A stretch of 64,000 nucleotides of DNA from Bacillus siamensis KCTC 13613 (lineage in GTDB: Bacteria; Bacillota; Bacilli; Bacillales; Bacillaceae). Of the stretch, positions 47,603 to 56,068 are shown in pieces. The translations under genes and the position numbers were made by a program. The stretch spans positions 124,001 through 188,000 of the forward strand of contig NZ_AJVF01000040.1 of assembly GCF_000262045.1 (NCBI RefSeq), given 5' to 3'. The first letter of the stretch is position 1; each line of letters opens with the position of its first letter. The notes beneath the pieces were generated by a model. That model had not been told where the DNA came from, did not search any database, and worked only from the letters and a program-made list of their open reading frames with translations.

Positions 47603-48817
47603 ATGGATCATCTCGTATTTGAAGTCGGTACGGCGCTAGTTCTCGTGGCCATTGCAAGTGTCATCGCCAATAAAATTAAATTCTCGATTATTCCCTTCCT
47701 GATTATTTTAGGAATGCTTGTCGGGCCGCACGCGCCCCAAGCGGGCATCATTGACCTGACATTTATCGAAAGCCGGGAAGTGATTGAATTTTTCGGACGG
47801 ATGGGCGTCCTGTTCCTCCTCTTTTACCTCGGGCTTGAATTCTCGGTCGGAAAATTAGTGAAATCCGGACGTTCCATTGCCGCCGGCGGAACGATTTATA
47901 TTCTGATTAATTTCAGCTTAGGACTGATATACGGCTTCATTACGGGCTTTTCCTTTTTGGAAGTGCTTGTATTGGCCGGTGTCATCACGATATCATCAAG
48001 CGCCATTGTCGCAAAAGTGCTTGTCGACTTAAAGCGCACGGCCAATCCGGAAACGGAGCTGATTCTCGGCATCATTATGTTTGAGGATATCTTTCTGGCG
48101 GTTTACTTGTCCGTTGTTTCCGGGCTTGTATTGGGAGACGCGACGTCTGTCGGAGGCGCGCTGATGTCGATCGTGATCGCTTTCGGATACATGCTGCTGT
48201 TTTTCATTGCCGCTCGAAAATTGCCGCCTCTTCTGAACAAGCTGCTTGATATCCGTTCAAACGAGGTGTTTGTCATTGTCATTTTTGCAGCGCTCTTTTT
48301 CATTGCCGGCTTTTCCGAAACGATTCATGTCGCTGAAGCGATCGGTGCGCTTTTACTCGGACTCGTCTTTTCGGAGACGGCCCATTCTGACAGGATTGAG
48401 CATCTTGTCGTGCCGTTCCGTGACTTTTTCGGGGCCATGTTTTTCTTCAGCTTCGGGCTGAGCATTGATCCGTTTTCACTCGGAGATGCGGTCTGGCTTG
48501 CCCTCGGCGCCGTTTTGCTGACGATTGCCGGAAACTTTATCGCCGGCATGATTGCCGGGCGCCGGGCAGGACTTTCTCATAAAGCATCGTCCAATATCGG
48601 GCTGACCATCGTCTCCCGCGGCGAATTCTCCATCATCGTTGCGAATCTCGGCATCGCCGGCGGTCTGTCCGCCTCACTAAAACCCTTCGCCGCCTTGTAT
48701 GTTTTGATACTGGCCATCTTCGGCCCTTTGCTCACGAAAGAATCGAAGCGGATATATCTCCTGTTGAACAGCGTTTTCAAATGGAAAAAGCCTGAAAAGA
48801 CGCCGCAGAAATCATAA
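47603..48817 (+). CDS. khtU: K+/H+ antiporter KhtU (CPA2 family)
   Basis: A 404-residue membrane antiporter that expels potassium (and ammonium) in exchange for protons, with about 12-13 hydrophobic helices. Conserved helices include ISSSAIVAKVLVDL, MFEDIFLAVYLS and FSETIHVAEAIGALLLG. The gene begins seven bases after khtT, so they are co-translated. It has a strong terminator. Confidence 0.93.
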   Translation: MDHLVFEVGTALVLVAIASVIANKIKFSIIPFLIILGMLVGPHAPQAGIIDLTFIESREVIEFFGRMGVLFLLFYLGLEFSVGKLVKSGRSIAAGGTIYILINFSLGLIYGFITGFSFLEVLVLAGVITISSSAIVAKVLVDLKRTANPETELILGIIMFEDIFLAVYLSVVSGLVLGDATSVGGALMSIVIAFGYMLLFFIAARKLPPLLNKLLDIRSNEVFVIVIFAALFFIAGFSETIHVAEAIGALLLGLVFSETAHSDRIEHLVVPFRDFFGAMFFFSFGLSIDPFSLGDAVWLALGAVLLTIAGNFIAGMIAGRRAGLSHKASSNIGLTIVSRGEFSIIVANLGIAGGLSASLKPFAALYVLILAIFGPLLTKESKRIYLLLNSVFKWKKPEKTPQKS

Positions 48818-48852
48818 AAAAACTGACCCCTTACTAAAGGGGTCAGTTTTTT
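48816..48852. terminator. khtU terminator, shared with the monooxygenase gene
   Basis: AAAAAAACTGACCCCTT/AAGGGGTCAGTTTTTT, T runs on both strands; the end of the minus-strand gene lies in it. Confidence 0.9.
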
Positions 48853-50132
48853 CGCGCGGGAAGAAATTGCTGAAAAGCCGTTTTTTTGTTAATGGAGAAA
48901 TGCTCTTTTCCCAGAATGGTATTAATGATTTTTTGATTTCTGTAAACAGACAGCTTCAAATTCGTAGCCCCTGTTCCGTGGGCATGGTCAAGATTCGTTA
49001 ATGTGAAGAAATGATGCCGCCTATTGTCCTTAAAGACGAGGCGGGAATCGGCCGTCACTTTAAACCGTTTCTCATCCTCCCATTCGATATCGGGAGAAAT
49101 GGCCGAAAACCAATCCGGAATATGCGGCTTGAAGCCGGTCGCCAATATCACTTTTTCTGAATCGGCCGTAAAGGTTTCATCCATCTGCCATTGATGAAAG
49201 CTCAGTGCGCAGCGGCCGTTTTTCTTTTCAATTTTTTTAAGTTCCGCCATCGGCTGAATATAGACATCAGGCGAGCCTCCGCTGATCGACCTGTGGTACA
49301 GGGCATCGTAAATGTCAGCAAGTGTGTCAGAATCAATGCCGTGGCGCAGTCCTTCCAGCTCAGGCAGTGTATTCAGCCGTTCCTGAAAAGGCAGGCGGTT
49401 AAAATACTCCACATAATCGGGTGTAAACATTTCCTGTCCGAGCTTGGCGGTTTCCAACTCTCGAAATCCGGCGGAGCGTGTCACCCATTGCAGCCGGCAG
49501 CGGCGGTATTGTTCATCATGCAATAAATCAGAAAAGATCTCCGCTGCGCTCTGTCCGGAGCCGACTACTGTAATTGATTCGGCACCGGCGAGTTCATCTT
49601 TCCGGAACAAATATTCCGTGCTGACCATCGTGTCCTGACGCGCCCCGTCATCAATCTCTGCCGGAATAAGAGGCTCAGAACCCGTTCCCATGACGAAATG
49701 CTTCGTTTGATACACGCTGATGCTTCCGTCCTCAATGTTCTTGACGCTGACTTCATAATGGCCGCCGGCATTTTTCACGCCGATTACCTCTGAGCCGAAA
49801 CGGCATGATTTGATTTCTGAAGCCGCCCAGCTCAAATAGTCGTTAAACTCCCGCCTTGGAATATCAAATTCATTAAACGTATAAAACCGGTACAGCCGGT
49901 CATGTTCATGGAGAAAGTTCAAAAATGTGTAGCGGCTTTTCGGATTGGCAAGCGTGACGAGATCAGCCAGAAACGCCACCTGTAAATCCGTTCCTTTAAT
50001 TAACAGGCCCGGATGCCACGCAAATTCTGTCTTTTTATCGAAAAAAAGAGCGTCTGTTTCGGGTATATCCTCTAACAAAGCGGCAAGCCCTAAATTAAAC
50101 GGCCCGATTCCCGCTCCTATGACATCATACAT
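48843..50132 (-). CDS. Lysine N6-/ornithine N5-hydroxylase family flavin monooxygenase
   Basis: A 429-residue FAD/NADPH N-hydroxylase of the IucD/SidA/PvdA family, enzymes that add a hydroxyl group to the side-chain amine of lysine or ornithine as the first step to hydroxamate siderophores. The FAD motif is GAGIGPFN (6-13), followed by HPGLLIKGTDLQVAFLADLV-like substrate-loop residues near 40-60. The NADPH site is GSGQSAAE (191-198), and ATGF is near the C-terminal third. The start follows AGAGGTG. There is no synthetase, acetyltransferase or transporter gene nearby, and no Fur box is visible upstream. It is not in this position in B. subtilis as I recall. Confidence 0.88.
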   Translation of the reverse strand: MYDVIGAGIGPFNLGLAALLEDIPETDALFFDKKTEFAWHPGLLIKGTDLQVAFLADLVTLANPKSRYTFLNFLHEHDRLYRFYTFNEFDIPRREFNDYLSWAASEIKSCRFGSEVIGVKNAGGHYEVSVKNIEDGSISVYQTKHFVMGTGSEPLIPAEIDDGARQDTMVSTEYLFRKDELAGAESITVVGSGQSAAEIFSDLLHDEQYRRCRLQWVTRSAGFRELETAKLGQEMFTPDYVEYFNRLPFQERLNTLPELEGLRHGIDSDTLADIYDALYHRSISGGSPDVYIQPMAELKKIEKKNGRCALSFHQWQMDETFTADSEKVILATGFKPHIPDWFSAISPDIEWEDEKRFKVTADSRLVFKDNRRHHFFTLTNLDHAHGTGATNLKLSVYRNQKIINTILGKEHFSINKKTAFQQFLPARKN

Positions 50133-50195
50133 AATTACACCTCTTACGAATTACAGTCTGATGATCTTTTTCCCGTTTTCACATACAGATAAACA

Positions 50196-50229
50196 TAAAA
50201 AAACGGCACGCTGATTCCGTGCCGTTTTT
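50196..50229 (-). terminator. hemZ terminator
   Basis: ACGGCACG/CGTGCCGT hairpin, with TTTTTTT on the minus strand. Confidence 0.85.
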
Positions 50230-50233
50230 CATA

Positions 50234-51736
50234 TTACAAAGCGGATTTGACGAACATCTCATCTAAGTATTTGATTTTCTCTTCTGTATAATGCTCGAAT
50301 CGGTCATTATATGATTTCGGGTCTTTTGGATTGGCGAAGTGCGTGATTTTTCCGGTTTCCGGATGAATGAATTTGCTTGCCGCGCCGCAGCCGATACCGA
50401 TAATCGTCTGCACTTCTTCCATAATCATAATGTTGTAGATGCTCTCCTGACCCGGGAAGGAGTAGCCGACATTTTCAAGATTTCCGAGAATGTTTTTCTG
50501 CCGGTACAGGTAGTACGGTTTATAGCCGTGCTCTTTTGTCCAGCGGACGGCGTCATCCATCATGCGGGATACTTCCTGCCTGTCGGCAACTTTATACTTA
50601 TGCTTGTTTCTCGTCATTTCTGACGCCCGTTTGAAAGAAAGCGTGTGAACGGTCAAAGATTCAGGCATCAGCTTTTCCGTTTCATCAAGACTGTGCCTGA
50701 ACTCACCCGTCCCTTCTCCCGGCAGGCCGATGATCAGGTCCATGTTGATGTTATTCATGCCGTGTTTGCGGGAAAGGCGGTACTTTTCAATGGTTTCTTC
50801 GACTGTATGATGTCTGCCGATGGCCTTAAGCGTTTCGTTTTCATAAGACTGCGGGTTGATGCTGATTCTGTCAATCTTATACTTATTTAAAACGGCAAGC
50901 TTTTCCTCCGTAATCGTGTCAGGACGGCCCGCTTCAACGGTAATCTCCCTGATATTTGCGACATCTGGGAAAGAACGGACCATTTCTTCATATAAAAGGT
51001 CCATTTCTTCAGCGGTAATGCTTGTCGGCGTACCGCCTCCGAAATAAATGGTCGTCACTTTGATATCATGCTGTTTCAGCCATTCGCCGATTTTTTGCAT
51101 TTCATAGTGAAGCCCCCATAAAAAGGAGCCGACTCTGCCTGCCTGTCCTTGGATGGCATAGGCCGGAAACGTGCAGTAGGCGCACTTCGTCGGGCAGAAC
51201 GGAATGCCGATATAAATGCTGACTTCATCTTTGACCCGGTACAGATCGGGAACCGCGGCGAGCTGGCGGTCGACAATCTCCTGCATCAGATTGATTTTTT
51301 CATCATGGATCAGATAATCTTTTTTCAGATCGGCATGCGCCTCTTCTTTTGTCAGGCCGCTTTGCAGCTTTTTATGAAGAAGTTTAGTAGGCCTGATTCC
51401 GGTCAGGATTCCCCATTTTTGCGTCATGCCCGTATGCGATTGAAGAAGATTTAAATAGACGTATGACAGCGTGTTTTTCACCTGTTTAAATACTTCTTTG
51501 TCGCTCCATCCGGCAAGAATCGGTTTCGTGTGATGCTCCCTTACGCCGGTTCCTTTGATTTCTCCCGATACTGACACGCTGTCTGCATCTTGAGAAATGG
51601 CAAGTGAGATGACGAGATCAGAGGGTTCCTCCGTTTCGGCGTATGCAAGAACACACTCCTCAAAAAATAAATTCGCGATGTTTTGCAGCGGACGATGCAG
51701 CCTGTCATCCGTTATGCCGTCTATTTTGATTTGCAA
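50234..51736 (-). CDS. hemZ: Coproporphyrinogen dehydrogenase-like radical SAM protein HemZ
   Basis: A 500-residue radical SAM protein of the HemN group. The iron-sulfur cluster motif is Cys181-x3-Cys185-x2-Cys188 (CPTKCAYC), followed by YFGGGTPT. HemZ is linked with anaerobic haem synthesis in B. subtilis. TTG at 51736 is the start, since AAGGTG lies about 8 bases upstream and it begins QIKIDG; a longer frame to 51802 lacks a ribosome binding site. Flanked by terminators on both sides, so it is a single gene. Confidence 0.93.
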   Translation of the reverse strand: MQIKIDGITDDRLHRPLQNIANLFFEECVLAYAETEEPSDLVISLAISQDADSVSVSGEIKGTGVREHHTKPILAGWSDKEVFKQVKNTLSYVYLNLLQSHTGMTQKWGILTGIRPTKLLHKKLQSGLTKEEAHADLKKDYLIHDEKINLMQEIVDRQLAAVPDLYRVKDEVSIYIGIPFCPTKCAYCTFPAYAIQGQAGRVGSFLWGLHYEMQKIGEWLKQHDIKVTTIYFGGGTPTSITAEEMDLLYEEMVRSFPDVANIREITVEAGRPDTITEEKLAVLNKYKIDRISINPQSYENETLKAIGRHHTVEETIEKYRLSRKHGMNNINMDLIIGLPGEGTGEFRHSLDETEKLMPESLTVHTLSFKRASEMTRNKHKYKVADRQEVSRMMDDAVRWTKEHGYKPYYLYRQKNILGNLENVGYSFPGQESIYNIMIMEEVQTIIGIGCGAASKFIHPETGKITHFANPKDPKSYNDRFEHYTEEKIKYLDEMFVKSAL

Positions 51737-51808
51737 TGTGATCACCTTATTTTTCAGATTCAAAACTTTCTTTAGTGTACAGAAAGAACAGGCTAAAATC
51801 AATCCGCG

Positions 51809-51846
51809 AAAAAGCCGCAGACCGGTGTTTCGCGTCTGCGGCTCTT
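51809..51846 (-). terminator. yhaX terminator
   Basis: AGCCGCAGAC/GTCTGCGGCT hairpin, with TTTTTCGC on the minus strand. Confidence 0.85.
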
Positions 51847-51848
51847 TA

Positions 51849-52715
51849 TTACGGCCGTTTCATGTGGAACTTATCGAGAAAGCCTTTGCGGTGCTGCATG
51901 CGGAAGTATTCCTTGATCATATAGGCGACGCCCTGTTCATCATTTGACCTTGTCACCCAATCCGCTTTTCTTTTTAATTCATTAGAGGAATTCCCCATCG
52001 CGACACCGAGGCCTGCCAGCTCGATCATCGGCAGATCATCTTCCTGATGGCCGATAGCCACGACCTCTTCCATTGAAAGCCCGAGTTCAGCTGCGACCAT
52101 CGAAAGTCCGCTTTCTTTTGAAACCCCTTTAGGCACGATGTTCAGCTTTTCTTCGTTAACGCGGATCACGTCCACGGCCGGGAATGCTTTCACGATCGTA
52201 TCTGTTATGTCAGCCTGCAATCCGTTTTCAGCATACACCTCAATGACGGGCGCGGAAACCGGTTCATCAAGGAGCAAATCACTTAATGATTCGACAAACT
52301 GAACCGGGTAAAAAATCGGGTCAGACGGATGAATCATCGTTTTCCCGACCAGATTGGAGTTCACTTTCTTCTTGTTTCCGATCGAATATTTTTCGTGCAG
52401 AAGCCGGATATTGCATTGATAGCTTTCCAGCACCTGGACAATATTAAACGTGTGATCTTCCGATATTTTCTTTTCGAAAAACGGCTCATCTATTTTTTCG
52501 GAAATGTATGCGCCGCTGTGGGTAACCAATTTTGCATTCAGTTTTAATATTTTCGCTACTTTTTGAGCGGAGCGAAAATGGCGGTTTGTGACCAGTGTGA
52601 CGTAAATCCCTTTTTTCTTGACGTATTCGATGGCATCCTTTGTCGTCTGATGCAGTTTGCCGTTGGAGCGAAGAAGCGCTCCGTCTATATTTAACGCCAG
52701 CATTTGTTTTGACAC
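51849..52715 (-). CDS. yhaX: HAD-superfamily phosphatase, Cof type
   Basis: A 288-residue Cof-type HAD hydrolase with an inserted cap domain. Motif I is altered: LALNIDGALL carries Asn in place of the nucleophile Asp at the first position (NID instead of DxD). Motif II is in TLVTNRH, and motif IV is in IGHQEDDLPM. The Asn raises doubt about phosphatase activity. GTG 52715 follows GGAGGGGG. B. subtilis YhaX is of the same length and is associated with sporulation and stress. A candidate RNA gene ends 84 bases upstream on the same strand. Confidence 0.85.
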   Translation of the reverse strand: MSKQMLALNIDGALLRSNGKLHQTTKDAIEYVKKKGIYVTLVTNRHFRSAQKVAKILKLNAKLVTHSGAYISEKIDEPFFEKKISEDHTFNIVQVLESYQCNIRLLHEKYSIGNKKKVNSNLVGKTMIHPSDPIFYPVQFVESLSDLLLDEPVSAPVIEVYAENGLQADITDTIVKAFPAVDVIRVNEEKLNIVPKGVSKESGLSMVAAELGLSMEEVVAIGHQEDDLPMIELAGLGVAMGNSSNELKRKADWVTRSNDEQGVAYMIKEYFRMQHRKGFLDKFHMKRP

Positions 52716-52798
52716 AGAGAAGTCCCCCTCCTTGATGACTGTACTTGTCATTAGGATATGACCCTGTCTCTTTGTTTAGAACAACCTTTTCTCAGCAG

Positions 52799-52823
52799 CA
52801 AAAAAGCCTGCCTCAAGCAGACT
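52799..52823 (-). terminator. Terminator of the candidate RNA
   Basis: AGTCTGC-TTGAG-GCAGGCT on the minus strand, then TTTTT. Confidence 0.8.
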
Positions 52824-53007
52824 TTGAACTGTCATTTGTGGGATACGATCGATTTGCTGCCTTCTCCCCAATGTGTATTTCTATATCAGGAACCCCTTAT
52901 TTGACCGTTGATGCGCTCGTTTCACTTACTCTCTGTTGCTACCCCTTAACATAACAGGCAGTATAGGCGACCGTATCCTTGGACCTTCTGTAAGTGTAGG
53001 CGCTTTC
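52800..53007 (-). ncRNA. Candidate structured RNA between yhaX and yhaZ
   Basis: On the minus strand TTGTCT (53037-53042), a 17-base spacer and GATAAT (53014-53019) make a good SigA promoter. A terminator stands at 52799-52823. The about 208-base product has no reading frame of note but strong internal pairing: CACUUAC (52990-52996) with GUAAGUG (52923-52929), backed by GCGC (53000-53003) with GCGC (52913-52916); and GGAUACGGUC (52969-52978) with GAUCGUAUCC (52841-52850), extended by CUGCC/GGCAG. The two sets cross, so they form a pseudoknot or two alternative folds. AAGGGG-type sequences lie in loops. It could be a small RNA or a leader of yhaX. I do not recognise the family. Confidence 0.6.
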
Positions 53008-53013
53008 AGGGTT

Positions 53014-53042
53014 ATTATCACACGTTTACTGTTAAAAGACAA
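53014..53042 (-). promoter_or_regulatory. Promoter of the candidate RNA
   Basis: TTGTCT-N17-GATAAT on the minus strand. Transcription would start near 53007. Confidence 0.7.
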
Positions 53043-53097
53043 GGGTTTTTTTAACTAAAAAAATCAGAGGGCCATCTATGCTGAATGTATGATAAAG

Positions 53098-53126
53098 TTG
53101 AAAGAGAACATATATTCGCATATAAT
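53098..53126 (+). promoter_or_regulatory. yhaZ promoter
   Basis: TTGAAA (53098-53103), 17 bases, TATAAT (53121-53126): a near-consensus SigA promoter, 24 bases before the start. Confidence 0.8.
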
Positions 53127-53150
53127 AAAAGAAAAAAAGCGGTGACTGTC

Positions 53151-54224
53151 ATGTCTCTATTAAAAGATATTTATAACGAAGAATTTGCAGAAGCACTTCT
53201 GAACAGAATCAAATCGGCGCATCCGGCTTTTGAGCGGGACATGTGCCGGGCGCTGATGTTTCAGGAAGATTGGCCCGAACTGGCATTAAAACAGCGGATG
53301 CGCCGGATCACAGACTCTTTATATGAAACACTGCCGAAGGATTACATACGGGCGCTTGACGTCTTATATGAGACAGCTCCCCATTTCACAGGGCTCGCCG
53401 GGATTATTTTTCCCGATTATGTCCAACAGTACGGAACGGATCACTGGGAAGAATCAATGAAGGCGCTTCAGTTTTTCACTCGTTTTTCCACTTCCGAATT
53501 TGCGGTCCGCCCGTATATCAAGCTTGACCGGGAGCGGATGTTCAAAGAGTTCCTTTCCTGGACGGAGCATCCGGACGAACATGTCAGAAGGCTTGCCAGC
53601 GAAGGCTCAAGACCGCGCCTGCCGTGGGGAATCTCCATTCCGGCTCTTCTTGACGACCCTTCTCCGATTCTCCCTGTTCTGGACCGCTTGATGCAGGATG
53701 ACTCGTTATATGTCAGAAAAAGCGTGGCAAATAACCTGAATGACATCTCCAAAACACATCCGGATCTTCTGGCACAGATCGCAGCCGATCGGTTCGGAAG
53801 CTGTCCGCACACGGATTGGATTTTGAAGCACGCCTGCAGGACACTGTTAAAAAGAGGAGACAAACAGGCGCTTGCGATTTTCGGGTTTGAAGACGCCTCC
53901 CGGATTTCATTGGAACGTTTTACACTGAATTCGGAAACGGCCGCCATCGGAACAAGCATATATTTTTCTTTTCAGATCCGCTCATCCGCCCGGCAAAAAG
54001 TCAGGGTTGAATACGCGATTGATTTTGTAAAGAAAAGGGGGCACCGCAGCCGCAAGGTGTTTAAGATGTCGGAGTCCGCCATGGATAACGGAGACGTAAA
54101 AGCCTTCAGCAAACATCATTCCCTTAAAGATTTAACCACCCGCAAGCATTATCGGGGAATTCACACTCTGTCTGTCATCATTAACGGAACGGTAAAAGGT
54201 TCGCTTGATTTTTCTGTTGAATAA
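53151..54224 (+). CDS. yhaZ: DNA alkylation repair-like HEAT-repeat protein
   Basis: A 357-residue helical repeat protein resembling the AlkC/AlkD family of DNA glycosylases. HEAT-like repeats run through the first 240 residues (for example DDSLYVRKSVANNLNDISK), and the Trp-rich SRPRLPWG segment near 165 matches a conserved part of this family. The C-terminal part (about 260-357) is a beta domain, seen in AlkC-like members. ATG 53151 is chosen with a weak GGTGA upstream; the earlier in-frame ATG at 53085 would lie upstream of the promoter. The alkylated-base substrate is unproven. Confidence 0.8.
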   Translation: MSLLKDIYNEEFAEALLNRIKSAHPAFERDMCRALMFQEDWPELALKQRMRRITDSLYETLPKDYIRALDVLYETAPHFTGLAGIIFPDYVQQYGTDHWEESMKALQFFTRFSTSEFAVRPYIKLDRERMFKEFLSWTEHPDEHVRRLASEGSRPRLPWGISIPALLDDPSPILPVLDRLMQDDSLYVRKSVANNLNDISKTHPDLLAQIAADRFGSCPHTDWILKHACRTLLKRGDKQALAIFGFEDASRISLERFTLNSETAAIGTSIYFSFQIRSSARQKVRVEYAIDFVKKRGHRSRKVFKMSESAMDNGDVKAFSKHHSLKDLTTRKHYRGIHTLSVIINGTVKGSLDFSVE

Positions 54225-54255
54225 AAAACCCCCTCCATTTCATAGATGGAGGGGG
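54223..54255 (-). terminator. yheA terminator
   Basis: CCCCCTCCAT/ATGGAGGGGG hairpin, with TTTTTT on the minus strand. Confidence 0.9.
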
Positions 54256-54261
54256 TGGAGC

Positions 54262-54612
54262 TTATTGCGGGTTTCCGTAAAGCTCTTCAAGAGGTTTCAT
54301 GATAATTTTGTTTAACTCGCCGATCAGCATGCTCATGCGCTGTTCCGCCTCCATCAGCTGAGAAATCAAATCATGCTGCTGGACAAGAGCAACCGTTTTT
54401 TGCGCCTGCTCTACCTCTTCCTGAGTGATTTCTTCACCTGACATCTGTTTCTGCTGCAGCTGCAGCTGTACATTGCGGAAATTATCAAACATGCGTTTTG
54501 CGGATTCATCTGCGTTTACTTGATCATAAAGCCCTCTTAAACGGCTGTATTCATCACTGTTACGCAAAGCTTTTTCAAGATCATATGCTGCATCATAAAA
54601 ATGAACTGCCAT
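54262..54612 (-). CDS. yheA: YlbF/YmcA-family protein YheA
   Basis: A 116-residue helical protein of the YlbF/YmcA family. Family members YlbF and YmcA form the RicAFT complex (with YaaT) that affects RNase Y and development; YheA is the third paralogue, without a known part in it. It is rich in Gln and Glu with coiled-coil character throughout. ATG 54612 follows AAAGGAG. Probably co-transcribed with yheB, which is 85 bases upstream. Confidence 0.9.
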   Translation of the reverse strand: MAVHFYDAAYDLEKALRNSDEYSRLRGLYDQVNADESAKRMFDNFRNVQLQLQQKQMSGEEITQEEVEQAQKTVALVQQHDLISQLMEAEQRMSMLIGELNKIIMKPLEELYGNPQ

Positions 54613-54697
54613 AGTAACCGCTCCTTTCTTCCTTTCAGACATACCACTCCACTATAACAGACTGCGGAGCGACTTTCATCCTCGGCCGATGTTTTCC

Positions 54698-55831
54698 TTA
54701 GAAAAGAATGACAAACAAAGCTTGGATTGCTCCGATGATCCCGCCGAGCAGACCGCCTAAATACGTAATCATCTTAAATTCTCTCTTGGAAATCGACAGC
54801 ACCATTTCCTCGAGCCGCTCAACCGGAAACTGATCAACCTGCTCTTTGACCACTTCCTCAAGACGAAGGCGTTTAAGCACATCTTCCAAATGAGCGGCAA
54901 TACTGCCGAGCGCTGCATCAAGCAGCTTCGGCGCATACGTTCCCGTAATCTCCCCTTCATAGCGGGAGATGATGTCACCGAGCCGGCCCTCAAAAAAGGG
55001 TGCGGTTTGAAGCGCGGCCAAAGCCCGTTTTTTCAGGCTGAACAGCAGATCTTTCGCATTCCACTTTTCGTCGGCCTCATAAAGTGTATAAGATTTGAGC
55101 TTGCCCCATTCTTGAGAAAGCAGATCAGTCAGAAGCTTTTTTGTTTCATCGTTGTGCAAAAACTTTAACAGCTCAGGCAGCACACGGTCTGCCAGACTTG
55201 AATTACCGAGGAACATCTGCACCATGCTGCCGAGCATCCCCCGTGCATTCAAAAAGTCGTCGATCATATTGCCGAGTCTGTCTTTGCCTTCTTCACTTTC
55301 AAAATAATCAATGCTCCGCTTCAGGATATAATCGGCGGCCATCGGAACTTTTTCATCCAGCTGTTTCTGCAGCTCATCAGGAAGCCAGTCCTTTATGGCG
55401 CGGTGTTCATATTTCCGGTACAGTTCCGAAAGCTTTTCATCTGTAAAACGGTCAATCCAGGCATCCGTTTTTTCCTGAGGATTCCGGATGCCTGCGGCGG
55501 CCAGAGCTTCCTGCACCGTCATATCGGAAGCGGCCATTTTTTGCGTGAATTGTTCGGCGAACACAAGCGCCTGGTTTTTAACGGTATCTGACAAAAGCCG
55601 CTTTTTTATGCCTTCCGGAGTTAACAGATGGTTCGTCACCATGAGCCCCATCTGTTTTGCCAATTCGTCCCGTCTTTTCGGGATCAGCCCCGGGGTAAAC
55701 GGAATCCGTTTTCCGAACAGGTAATACGGACGGTACGGACGAAATAACATCTGAATGGCAAGGTGATTTGTCACCGCACCGATCGCGGCTCCGATCACAA
55801 TCATAAATATAAACGTTCCTGCTATGCCCAT
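54698..55831 (-). CDS. yheB: DUF445 membrane protein YheB
   Basis: A 377-residue DUF445 protein. One membrane helix at each end (about 3-25 and 355-376) brackets a long soluble helical region. The N-terminal motif GAVTNHLAIQMLFRPYRP and FTPGLIPKRRDELA are hallmarks of the family. The function is unknown. The start at 55831 is supported by GGAGGCAGAAG, somewhat distant. The 237-base gap 55832-56068 upstream holds promoter sequences only, as far as I see. Confidence 0.88.
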   Translation of the reverse strand: MGIAGTFIFMIVIGAAIGAVTNHLAIQMLFRPYRPYYLFGKRIPFTPGLIPKRRDELAKQMGLMVTNHLLTPEGIKKRLLSDTVKNQALVFAEQFTQKMAASDMTVQEALAAAGIRNPQEKTDAWIDRFTDEKLSELYRKYEHRAIKDWLPDELQKQLDEKVPMAADYILKRSIDYFESEEGKDRLGNMIDDFLNARGMLGSMVQMFLGNSSLADRVLPELLKFLHNDETKKLLTDLLSQEWGKLKSYTLYEADEKWNAKDLLFSLKKRALAALQTAPFFEGRLGDIISRYEGEITGTYAPKLLDAALGSIAAHLEDVLKRLRLEEVVKEQVDQFPVERLEEMVLSISKREFKMITYLGGLLGGIIGAIQALFVILF

Positions 55832-56068
55832 TCCTTTTCTTCTGCCTCCATCTTATGTTCTATTTTTCTAGATGATATATCTATTCGTATTATAGAGGCT
55901 GGCGTGAATGCGGGCAAATGAAGAACCTGAATTGTTGTTTCTCAGGAATAAGGCAAGATGCTGTTTCGTACTCTTTACAGTAGATCATCTTTTATGCTGC
56001 GCTTGACATGTCTATTGGATGGAAGGGCCGTTTCATCAGCGGCTTTTGAATAAAGGGGGAGTAACAAC

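Noticed and set aside
50133-50195. Fur box for the monooxygenase gene
   Set aside because: The sequence has only scattered GAT/ATC pieces and no 7-1-7 or 19-base repeat.
52745-52954. 69-codon plus-strand frame between yhaX and yhaZ
   Set aside because: No ribosome binding site, composition unlike protein, and antisense to the candidate structured RNA.
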